Positions 1 to 6,589 of a stretch of DNA of 9,362 nt are shown in pieces. Position 1 is the first letter of the stretch. Each line of letters begins with the position of its first letter. The DNA is taken from positions 1 through 9,362 of the forward strand of contig JAQWRF010000053.1 in NCBI GenBank assembly GCA_029243845.1. Reading direction: 5' to 3'. The position numbers and the translations under genes were made by a program. Under the pieces are notes generated by a model. That model worked only from the letters and a program-made list of their open reading frames with translations. It was not told the origin of the DNA and did no database searches. This DNA is from Planctomycetota bacterium (GTDB lineage: Bacteria > Planctomycetota > UBA1135).

Positions 1-1316
1 TCTTAGGATATTATTTTGCGCGTGGGGTGAGTGTTCCACCGCTAGGTGCTATGCCTTTTGCCATCCTCGAGCCAATGACAAATGTTGGCGAGTTGTTTTC
101 TTGGGATGCACGCTTGCAGTCATTCGTGAGCAAGTTCTTAAACGTTTCCTCCTTCGCATGCTCGCTGCCACTCATGCTGTTCGCCTTATCGAATGCCATC
201 GAAGACACGAAACGTAGTCGCTTGCTAGCGGCAATACTTCTTGGCTCATGCATTGCGCTTAATCCTCTGGTGGGTGCTTTTAGTGTCTTGCTGATCGTGG
301 GCCAAGCGTTGCTGTGCAATTCAGGTGAGCTGCTGACGCAAATCATTACTTGGGCGAAGTTGGGTGCGGTTTCGGCAATAATCGCAGTGCCCTTTATTGC
401 ACCATTGTTTCTGAACGCGGGTGCTTCCGCTGCTCCAGAGAAACAATTGCCTTTTGTCGGCGATGGGGCATTCTTCAATATCCTTGGGCCGTGTTTGCTG
501 CTTGTTCTGATGAGCGCCTTTGTCGTCATAAAGCTTAGTGCTAAACAACAGAAGGTGATTTTGTTAGCGTCAATATTAGCAGTACTGTTTTCGTTTTCGA
601 GTTTACCGTTTAGTAACGAGTATAAGTTCCCTCGGTTGTTTGCGATATTTTTAGCAATCCCTGCTGGCGCAATGGTGGTGCGCTATGTGAAAGGTTGGGT
701 GCCGATGCTTGCTGTTGGCACGCTTGCCATCTTCTCCATGCCAACACTGTTTTCAACGATAAAGGCTTACGCTTATTGGGATGTCAGCCAGTCTTTGCCA
801 CTAACGACATCCAGTAATGGTGACTTAGTATCGCGACTCGTCGATGATAATCTGCAGCCAGCCATCCCGCAATCCGTTCTTGAAGCTATTCAAGAGTTAG
901 ATAGCGATGCGGTGATAATGATGCATCCGCGTTTTCCTAAAGTGGCCAGCATGGCGCAGGGAAACCAGTGGGCGCCAGCCTTGCAGCACACATTACTGGT
1001 TGATCGCCCGCAGATTCACAATCACGCTTATACCCCAGAGGTCTTATCGCGACTTGGACTGGTGATTAGTTTTTGGGGATCAAATGATTGGCCGGCAGCA
1101 CCCGACCCAGTGAACTATGCACCACAGCCAGCACTCAGCCAGTTGCGACACATTGTTGCCGGACGTAGCTTGGCTATTTTGAGTACGGCGACTTCGACGG
1201 CGAGTCACGATTATTTGAATACGTTGCGCGACTCGGGTGATGTGTCTTTAGTCGCTGAGCAAGGCGATGTTTATCTGTGGTTGTTTTCTGCTGTGCCGAA
1301 AGCGGGCGGAAACTAA
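1..1316 (+). CDS. Polytopic membrane protein, GT-C glycosyltransferase-like, 5'-truncated by window edge
   Basis: The reading frame is open from the first bases of the window and ends at TAA 1314-1316. A GTG at 27 is the first possible start inside the window, but the frame continues upstream without a stop, so the true start is probably outside. Counting from that GTG (429 residues), hydrophobic segments lie at about 38-56, 66-95, 108-130, 150-170, 177-193, 203-220 and 223-243. A more polar domain of about 170 residues follows to the C-terminus and is probably extracytoplasmic. The segment NEYKFPRLFA near residue 197 resembles a motif in GT-C type polyprenyl-phosphate-sugar transferases and related uncharacterised polytopic proteins. 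The tail pattern (predicted helix, then 'SDAVIMMHPRF', then a Trp-rich loop) also fits that group. The N-terminal catalytic loop that would test the assignment is not in the window. The family call is inference; the multi-pass membrane nature is clear. The 3' end overlaps convergent comM by 143 bp. Confidence 0.6.
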   Translation, partial: LGYYFARGVSVPPLGAMPFAILEPMTNVGELFSWDARLQSFVSKFLNVSSFACSLPLMLFALSNAIEDTKRSRLLAAILLGSCIALNPLVGAFSVLLIVGQALLCNSGELLTQIITWAKLGAVSAIIAVPFIAPLFLNAGASAAPEKQLPFVGDGAFFNILGPCLLLVLMSAFVVIKLSAKQQKVILLASILAVLFSFSSLPFSNEYKFPRLFAIFLAIPAGAMVVRYVKGWVPMLAVGTLAIFSMPTLFSTIKAYAYWDVSQSLPLTTSSNGDLVSRLVDDNLQPAIPQSVLEAIQELDSDAVIMMHPRFPKVASMAQGNQWAPALQHTLLVDRPQIHNHAYTPEVLSRLGLVISFWGSNDWPAAPDPVNYAPQPALSQLRHIVAGRSLAILSTATSTASHDYLNTLRDSGDVSLVAEQGDVYLWLFSAVPKAGGN

Positions 1317-2781
1317 GCGCCTGCTGAACATCTTCTAGAGCGATAGCGGCGCGTTGATTAAGATCGGCATTGCTGCGCGCCACTCTTAGACAACGCAGTA
1401 CCGCGCGCCCGCTTAGCGCTAGCAAAGTACTTGCCTTACGCATTTGCGCTTGTGCTTCTGGCAATATGCCCGCCTCAATGATTTGCGCTAGGGAAGCTTC
1501 GTTAGAGCAAGTAAAGACGCGGTCCTTTGATAGCTGAAACTCTTTGGCAGCTGTAATTCTAGCTATGACATCTTCGTCACTCTTCGCGGTGGCGGGACCA
1601 TCAAGGATGTCAGCCGCTACCGGTCCCATTTCTACAAACAAATCGAAACGGTCTTGCAGCGGCCCAGACACACGGGACAAATAGGTTTCAATGCGATTCT
1701 CGGAACAGCGACAAGGTACTTTCGGATGGCTGAGGTAACCGCAAGGGCAGGGGTTGGATGTCGCCAGCATAATGACATCGGCGGGGTACCTAGCCCAATC
1801 TTGTGCGCGCTGCAGCCGCACTTCTTTTTCTTCTAAGGGTTGGCGCATACCTTCTAGTGCCGGGCGTGTGAATTCTGGCATTTCGTCGAGAAAAAGAATA
1901 CCACCATGCGCGCGCGACATTTCTCCAGGGCGCAATGGCGAGCCACCACCCAATAACCCTTGAGCCGAAGTGGTCGTATGCGGCGAACGAAAGGGTGGAC
2001 GTCGTGGCATGCTGGTAATGGGCCCAAGTAATGCCTCGATACGCGCTAGTTGCATAGCTGTATCGCATGGTAAATCAGGTAGTAAGCGAATGACGCGTTG
2101 CGCTAACATACTTTTGCCTGTCCCCGGAGGACCTTGTAGCCATAGTGAATGTCGGCCAACGGCACATAGGGCGGCGGCATTATGTGCGTGCTGTTGGCCG
2201 CGTATTTCGTCGAGACGCAATTCATTTGTTGGCCTAGCTAAAATGTTTTCTGGTTCTATAGGGGAATGCGATTCTTGAGCATTTAGGAAGGCAACCACTT
2301 CTTTGAGATCGCTAAAGGAATACACTTCGGCACCCGGAGCAAGTGCCGCTTCGTTGGCCGCTTGATGGGCAGTAACGATTTGCATATTATTTTCTACAGC
2401 TGCAAGCGACGCCAGTAAAGTCCCATATGCTGGCGGATGTAAGCGGCCTTGCAAGTCGAGCTCGGCTAAAAACAAAGTGGGCTTTTGAGGTGGAAGGGCG
2501 TATTGTTCTTCAACCAACAGCGATGTGGTTAGTGACAAATCAATGGGCACGCCGCGCTTGGGTATTTGCGCAGGAAACAAGTTGAAGAGCACCTTGCCTT
2601 TAGGGAAGGCATAGCCGTGATGCTTCATCGCCGCGGGTAGCCTTTCGCGCGATTCTTTAGCGACGGTGTCAGGCATGCCAACCATAATTACCCGCGACAA
2701 ACCAGGGTCGCTTCTGCTTTCGACACCTACTAAGTGGGCTTTACTGGCGTGAATTGTGGCGGCATAAATTAATTGTTTCAC
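1174..2781 (-). CDS. comM: ComM / YifB-family Mg-chelatase-like AAA+ ATPase
   Basis: In transformable bacteria ComM is a hexameric helicase that promotes branch migration during integration of incoming DNA; YifB homologues also occur in non-competent species. Residues 1-120 match the N-terminal ChlI-type domain (VGMPDTVAKESRERL at 34-48; a divergent FNLFPAQIPKRG where many homologues have NLAPAD). The AAA+ Mg-chelatase domain spans about 190-395, with Walker A GPPGTGKS at 217-224, Walker B ILFLDE at 295-300, sensor-1 Asn343 and the SGPLQDRFDL segment at 372-381. A CxC...CxC cluster (Cys345, 347, 357, 359) matches the cysteine insertion common in YifB proteins. The C-terminal helical domain ends near residue 493 (LRVARSNADL at 462-474). 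The predicted start is GTG at 2781, in frame just after the comEC stop; no clear ribosome binding site is visible. The protein is 535 residues, about 40 longer than the domain needs: a polar Ser/Thr/Lys/Arg-rich tail is encoded entirely antisense to the neighbouring gene. It is probably cotranscribed with comEC. Confidence 0.93.
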   Translation of the reverse strand: MKQLIYAATIHASKAHLVGVESRSDPGLSRVIMVGMPDTVAKESRERLPAAMKHHGYAFPKGKVLFNLFPAQIPKRGVPIDLSLTTSLLVEEQYALPPQKPTLFLAELDLQGRLHPPAYGTLLASLAAVENNMQIVTAHQAANEAALAPGAEVYSFSDLKEVVAFLNAQESHSPIEPENILARPTNELRLDEIRGQQHAHNAAALCAVGRHSLWLQGPPGTGKSMLAQRVIRLLPDLPCDTAMQLARIEALLGPITSMPRRPPFRSPHTTTSAQGLLGGGSPLRPGEMSRAHGGILFLDEMPEFTRPALEGMRQPLEEKEVRLQRAQDWARYPADVIMLATSNPCPCGYLSHPKVPCRCSENRIETYLSRVSGPLQDRFDLFVEMGPVAADILDGPATAKSDEDVIARITAAKEFQLSKDRVFTCSNEASLAQIIEAGILPEAQAQMRKASTLLALSGRAVLRCLRVARSNADLNQRAAIALEDVQQALSFRPLSAQQKTTTDKHRLAQRLKTHHPSRATYSNNRDSPSKSPYSK

Positions 2782-2802
2782 ATCATGTAGACGCGCAGGA
2801 AG
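2782..2802 (-). other. comEC-comM junction, same reading frame
   Basis: The 21 bp between the comEC stop (TGA, 2805-2803) and the comM GTG start (2781-2779) contain seven sense codons in the same frame (CTT CCT GCG CGT CTA CAT GAT) and no further stop. No purine-rich Shine-Dalgarno is visible, so comM translation may depend on ribosomes terminating at comEC. Two ATGs (at 2786 and 2783) lie in other frames and cannot start comM. Confidence 0.7.
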
Positions 2803-4869
2803 TCAATCGATACTAAAAAGATAACGCAATGGGTTCTCTACCGTGTGCAACAACGGAATACCGTAATGATCGGCAATAGGTTGAGCAGGCAAAGGAAAGT
2901 TGTCGATAGCACATGACACCCACAATTCGCTAGGTCGCAAATGTTCGATTATCATCGCGAGCCCGTCCGTGCTTAATCCATGGTGTGGGCTAAACATGAT
3001 ATCAACAGGCCCCGCTTCAATGCGCTGCACTAATTCAAATAAGGCCGATCCATCTTGGTCGCCCAAGACGATGATTCGGCGTCGCTCATAACGAAGATCT
3101 AAAGCGTAGCCCATATCGTTTGCAGTGTGATCTAACCCTCCGCGCGTGCGAAATACTTTAATTTCCCATGGTGGTAATGATAATGCCATAGTTTGGCCAT
3201 GACTCAGTTCTGTTACGTCAAGCCGGCGCTTCAATTCGGGCATGCCGTTTATGTGATCGTCATCGCGATGAGAAAAAACAAAGCGCTTTGGCGCGGGCCA
3301 GCGATTGCGCTGTAATTCTTTAAAGTACACGCCATTCACCAAGTGCTTGCTATGTAATGTTTTGCTTCCCAGGTCAAAGCCGATAGCACTTTGCTCGCCA
3401 TTAATGATTACGCCTAGTCCGTGACCTGCGTTGACCATGCTTAGGCCTATCGGTGCTGTCGGCTGATAAGAAAAACATAGGAGCGCTGTTGTTGCACTAG
3501 CAACACGCAAGCGTCGTGTAGCTAGTCGGTATGGCGTAGCGAGCAGTAGCGCAATAATCGCCACAACAGTTATCGCCCATTCGCTTTTTGTCGTCGCGAG
3601 TAATGGCGTGCCCGGTAACATGTCACACACCGTGATTATTTTTAATTCTATATAGCTTATGGATGCCAACAACCACTGCGAGATGGATTGCACCGGAGCG
3701 AGCATACTTGCTAAGACAATGGATAGTCGCGCAGTGGTGAACAACGCAAAAATAGGGCTAAGGATAATGCTGTAGAATTCAATCGTCGCTTGGAGGTGAT
3801 GAATAAGCGGCATGGTCGCGAAGAAGGCCGCCCACGAACAACGCATGGTCGCTTTTGACGAGCTATCATTTTTCTTGTCGCTGCATACAATAATAGCAAT
3901 AGTGGCTGTGTAGCTGAGCAGGTATCCCAATCCGAAGGGACTGTTCTCAAAAAGAAGTAATTCGCCTATGCCGACAACAGCAATAAGGTTTAGTGCCGAA
4001 AAACCGCGCTGACTCATTGCCGCTAAGTCGCGGACAACGATGAACCCGAGTGCGCGACTAACGGCAGGGCCAAAGCCCGCGAGTAATGCAGCCAATACTA
4101 ATAACGGAATGCGTAGCCAGTGAAACCTATAACTAAGTAGGCGCCGTAGGAAGGCATTCCATAACCAGAAATGCATGCCAGAAACAGCGAGTAAATGCAG
4201 CAGCCCAAAATTGCGGTAGCCGGATTGTAGTAAATCATCGAGGCTGCTTTTGTCGGCAAGAATAAGTGCCTTGGCGATGCCTAACTCGCCATCAGAATAG
4301 AGTGCGGACAGCTTTTGCTGGACAAGCTGCCGCAGCTCTTGAAAGGGTAACCAACGCCTGCTGCTCATCGAGGAATAGGACAATTTCTTTAGGCTAAGCC
4401 ATCGACCTTTTCTTTCGAGGATGCCCTGTGCGCGTATGCGTTCGCCGATGACTAGCTCACAATAAATATCATTTGAGATGGCCCTCAATCTAGCGGGGTA
4501 AGCCATGTCGCTATAACCACCGTTGACACTACTCAGATCGCCTAAAGTAACTTGCACATAATCGACATGCCTAACAATTGAATAAACAGTGGCCTCGACC
4601 TCAATGGGCTGCTGCTGAGGAGGATGTATCGCCACCACCGGCGCCTGATGCAAATAGGCCAAGCTTGCCATTGCTACAACAATCATCAATTTTATATCGA
4701 TAAACAGCCACTGCCCCAGAATGGCGAGAATGAGACATGTCGGGCTCAGGTAAAGGCATAACTCACCAACGTAGTCACGGTGCCACGGCAACATGAACAG
4801 ACACAAGCCCGTGGCTAAATAACTGAAGAACGCCACTTGCAGCAAATTGAGTTGACGCCAGGAGTTCAT
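2803..4869 (-). CDS. comEC: ComEC/Rec2 DNA-uptake channel protein
   Basis: ComEC is the inner-membrane channel that imports single-stranded DNA during natural transformation. The N-terminus (residues 10-78) carries membrane segments, followed by a predicted OB-fold-like region at about 86-165. The competence domain covers about 195-460, with the hallmark GLLHLLAVSGMHF at 222-234, SRALGF at 271-276 and several further membrane helices. The C-terminal metallo-beta-lactamase-like domain covers about 475-688. It opens with VNAGHGLGVII (479-489; family pattern VGQGxxxLI) and keeps the metal-ligand motif HRDDDH (His534, Asp536, Asp538, His539), Asp604 in VLGDQD and the His629-His630 pair in SPHHG. 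All three modules are present, so the gene looks intact; 688 residues is slightly short for full-length ComEC. The ATG at 4869 directly follows an in-frame TGA, so translation cannot start further upstream. It is followed after 21 bp by comM, and coaD runs divergently from the other side. The active-site residues are consistent with the proposed nuclease role of this domain in degrading the non-imported strand (inference). Confidence 0.95.
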   Translation of the reverse strand: MNSWRQLNLLQVAFFSYLATGLCLFMLPWHRDYVGELCLYLSPTCLILAILGQWLFIDIKLMIVVAMASLAYLHQAPVVAIHPPQQQPIEVEATVYSIVRHVDYVQVTLGDLSSVNGGYSDMAYPARLRAISNDIYCELVIGERIRAQGILERKGRWLSLKKLSYSSMSSRRWLPFQELRQLVQQKLSALYSDGELGIAKALILADKSSLDDLLQSGYRNFGLLHLLAVSGMHFWLWNAFLRRLLSYRFHWLRIPLLVLAALLAGFGPAVSRALGFIVVRDLAAMSQRGFSALNLIAVVGIGELLLFENSPFGLGYLLSYTATIAIIVCSDKKNDSSSKATMRCSWAAFFATMPLIHHLQATIEFYSIILSPIFALFTTARLSIVLASMLAPVQSISQWLLASISYIELKIITVCDMLPGTPLLATTKSEWAITVVAIIALLLATPYRLATRRLRVASATTALLCFSYQPTAPIGLSMVNAGHGLGVIINGEQSAIGFDLGSKTLHSKHLVNGVYFKELQRNRWPAPKRFVFSHRDDDHINGMPELKRRLDVTELSHGQTMALSLPPWEIKVFRTRGGLDHTANDMGYALDLRYERRRIIVLGDQDGSALFELVQRIEAGPVDIMFSPHHGLSTDGLAMIIEHLRPSELWVSCAIDNFPLPAQPIADHYGIPLLHTVENPLRYLFSID

Positions 4870-4916
4870 TCACAAAGAAGACGTCCCCATTCGAATGGCG
4901 ACACTACAATATTTGC
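4870..4916. promoter_or_regulatory. Divergent comEC/coaD spacer, likely bidirectional promoter
   Basis: This 47-bp gap is the only space between the comEC and coaD start codons and must hold promoter signals for both. On the + strand a -10-like TACAAT (4905-4910) lies six bases before the coaD ATG, with no good -35 hexamer at the expected distance. On the - strand the same position reads TATTGT, a weaker -10 candidate for comEC. A 12-bp perfect palindrome sits at its centre (separate entry). The promoter calls are tentative. Confidence 0.4.
4887..4898. promoter_or_regulatory. 12-bp perfect palindrome, candidate operator
   Basis: The sequence CCATTCGAATGG is identical to its own reverse complement. 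Its centre (4892/4893) coincides with the midpoint of the comEC/coaD spacer (4893), and it lies just upstream of the -10-like TACAAT of coaD. Its position suggests a dimeric regulator could bind and affect both genes. I do not recognise it as a known operator, and only one copy was noticed in the window. Confidence 0.35.
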
Positions 4917-5399
4917 ATGGCTGAATTACATCCTCACGCTTTGTTTGCTGGAAGCTTTAATCCTCCGACTTTGGGGCACTACGACTTGATAAAGCGCGGC
5001 GTCAAACTATTCGGATCGTTGCGCGTAGTGGTTGCCACGAATGCATCCAAGGCCGGTTTGTTCAGCGTCGACGAGCGCCTTGAATTGTTGCGCCATGACT
5101 TAGCCGATTTACCAGTCATCATCGATAGTTGCTCGGGCTTACTTGTTGATTATGCCAAGCAACATCAAATTGACGTGTTGCTGCGCGGAGTACGCACGGT
5201 CACAGACTTTGAGTACGAGTATCCGATGGCCTTGACTAACCGCCAGCTAGATTCAGAAATTGAAACAGTTTTTGTTATGCCTAATGAAAGTTATTCTTAT
5301 GTGTCGTCCCGCCTCATCCAGGAGGTGTATGTCAACGGCGGCGCTTTGCCTCAGTTCGTAAGCGAACACGTTCATCAACAGCTAAGTAAAAAGAACTAA
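4917..5399 (+). CDS. coaD: Pantetheine-phosphate adenylyltransferase (CoaD)
   Basis: CoaD catalyses the reversible transfer of AMP from ATP to 4'-phosphopantetheine, giving dephospho-CoA and pyrophosphate: the penultimate step of coenzyme A synthesis in the cytoplasm. At 160 residues it matches the family length. Visible motifs are the nucleotidyltransferase TLGH signature at 18-21, SKAGLFSVDER at 44-54 with the substrate-contacting Lys45, LLRGVRTVTDFEYE at 88-101 (Arg90, Arg93) and YSYVSSRLIQE at 126-136, the counterpart of the WSFISSSLVKE ATP loop of E. coli CoaD. The N-terminal loop reads GSFNPPTLGH rather than the usual G(T/S)FDPxTxGH, so the Asp is replaced by Asn as in NMN adenylyltransferases; the rest of the protein is plainly CoaD. 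The start is the ATG at 4917; no Shine-Dalgarno precedes it and a -10-like TACAAT ends six bases upstream, which could mean a leaderless message. The stop codon overlaps the ridA start by one base. Confidence 0.95.
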   Translation: MAELHPHALFAGSFNPPTLGHYDLIKRGVKLFGSLRVVVATNASKAGLFSVDERLELLRHDLADLPVIIDSCSGLLVDYAKQHQIDVLLRGVRTVTDFEYEYPMALTNRQLDSEIETVFVMPNESYSYVSSRLIQEVYVNGGALPQFVSEHVHQQLSKKN

Positions 5400-5776
5400 T
5401 GGAAATAATTCACACGGATAAATCCTCGCAAGCTATCGGTCCATACAGTCAGGCTATTCGCGTCGACGGTTGGGTTTATACTTCTGGCGTAGTAGGCATG
5501 TGCCCAGATAATTCGATTGCCGGAGACGACATTGCCAGCCAAACACATCAGGTGTTTGCTAACTTGCAAAACATCTTAGCCGCCGCAGGCTGTAGCTTAC
5601 AAGACATCGTCAAGGCGACGGTGTATCTCGCTGACATAGATGAGTTTGTTGCGATGAATGAAATATACAGCAGCTACATGGACGGCCACCAGCCAGCACG
5701 TTCGTGTGTAGAAGTGCAGCGGTTACCACGCGATTTACGTGTTGAGATTGACGTAGTCGCGCGCCCAGCTGGCTAG
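5399..5776 (+). CDS. ridA: RidA-family enamine/imine deaminase
   Basis: RidA (YjgF/YER057c/UK114 family) hydrolyses reactive 2-aminoacrylate and related enamines or imines released by PLP-dependent enzymes, protecting those enzymes from inactivation. The 125-residue protein has the family size and carries the active-site features at their expected places: IGPYSQA at 13-19 with Tyr16, TSG at 28-30 with Ser29, ARSCVEV at 100-106 with Arg101 and Cys103, and VEIDVVA at 115-121 with Glu116. These residues put it in the catalytically competent RidA subgroup. Its ATG shares one base with the coaD TAA (TAATG), so translation is probably coupled and the two genes form one transcript. Its last 42 bp overlap the 3' end of oppC on the opposite strand. 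Confidence 0.95.
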   Translation: MEIIHTDKSSQAIGPYSQAIRVDGWVYTSGVVGMCPDNSIAGDDIASQTHQVFANLQNILAAAGCSLQDIVKATVYLADIDEFVAMNEIYSSYMDGHQPARSCVEVQRLPRDLRVEIDVVARPAG

Positions 5777-6589
5777 ACGCTGAAACAGTAGCAAGCAGCC
5801 AACTAGGGCAATACTTGGTAGATAGAGTAACCAGCCCGCATCAACCAAAGGGTTCAGTGTCGCCATGCCGTCACTGGCAAGGCGTCCCCATGAAACGGCA
5901 GGGGCCTCAACGCCGAGGCCTAAGAAACTTAAGAAGGCTTCCATCAAAATCACGCGCGGCAGGGTGATGATAAGCATGCTGCCGATTGCCGGCCAAAGTT
6001 GCGGCAAGATGTGATGTCTGAAAATATGTAATGAGCTCATGCCCTGACTGTGCGCGGCATCAACGAACGCTTTCTTTTTAATGCCTAGACATTCGGCACG
6101 CACCACGCGTGCGGTTGGCAACCAAAACAGGACTCCGATTGCGACGAAGAATAACTGCAGGCGTCCGAATCCTACTGTGGCGAGTTCGATGCGATACTCT
6201 TGCAGCACCGACAGCATGAATAAAATGAAGACCACCATCGGGATGGATTCTAGTGCATCAGCTAAACGCATCATCAGTCCATCACGCCGTGATGAACCGA
6301 GGCCGGCAACTGCGCCGAAAGGTACGCCAATAAGTAATGCGACTAGCGTGCCGAAGATGCCGACGCTGAGTGAAATGCGTGCGCCATAAATCAGGCGCGA
6401 TAACATGTCGCGACCTTGGGCGTCGGTGCCTAAAAATGGCGCGCTAGTAATTTGTGGTGGAACCAGTTGCTGGCTGACCTGCATACTGCTGTAGTCGGCC
6501 AAAGGTAGCAGTGGCGCCAAGGCTGCGACAAGGCAAATATTAAGTAGCAGCAACGCTTGCCAACGAGGAAACTTATTGGCGCTTTTCAA
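5735..6589 (-). CDS. oppC: Peptide ABC transporter permease, OppC/DppC type
   Basis: This is the second inner-membrane permease subunit of an oligopeptide importer. It has 284 residues, usual for OppC. A first membrane helix lies at about 11-30, followed by the family hallmark FLGTDAQGRDMLSRL at 52-66 and YGARISLSVG at 68-77. Further helices lie at about 75-98, 116-130, 145-160, 203-220 and 253-270. The EAA loop that docks the ATPase is at about 174-197 (AFVDAAHSQGMSS...HILPQ), followed by AFLSFLGLG at 218-226 and SWGRL at 233-237, all typical of OppC/DppC. The start is TTG at 6589: it overlaps the oppB stop as TTGA and is preceded by a GAGG Shine-Dalgarno with seven-base spacing, and the next Met (residue 36) would remove the first helix. 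The 3' end overlaps ridA by 42 bp. Peptides are the likely substrate; dipeptide, nickel or glutathione importers use related permeases. Confidence 0.92.
   Translation of the reverse strand: MKSANKFPRWQALLLLNICLVAALAPLLPLADYSSMQVSQQLVPPQITSAPFLGTDAQGRDMLSRLIYGARISLSVGIFGTLVALLIGVPFGAVAGLGSSRRDGLMMRLADALESIPMVVFILFMLSVLQEYRIELATVGFGRLQLFFVAIGVLFWLPTARVVRAECLGIKKKAFVDAAHSQGMSSLHIFRHHILPQLWPAIGSMLIITLPRVILMEAFLSFLGLGVEAPAVSWGRLASDGMATLNPLVDAGWLLYLPSIALVGCLLLFQRLASWARDYVNLNT

Noticed and set aside
11..529. 172-codon open frame on the minus strand opposite the first membrane-protein gene
   Set aside because: It lies fully antisense to a frame with clear membrane-protein composition; its translation has no recognisable domain.
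1300..1345. Search for an intrinsic terminator between the first gene and comM
   Set aside because: No GC-rich hairpin followed by a T-run is visible on either strand; the genes overlap instead.
1790..2278. Open frames of 92 and 102 codons on both strands within comM
   Set aside because: They lie across the conserved AAA+ core of comM in other frames, so they are by-products of its codon use.
3711..3950. 79-codon minus-strand frame inside comEC
   Set aside because: It is out of frame within the competence domain, with no start signal and no domain.
6280..6294. 15-nt inverted repeat CATCACG-C-CGTGATG
   Set aside because: It is a perfect 7-bp inverted repeat but lies inside oppC coding sequence; about one such repeat is expected by chance in 9 kb, and no T-run or regulatory context accompanies it.
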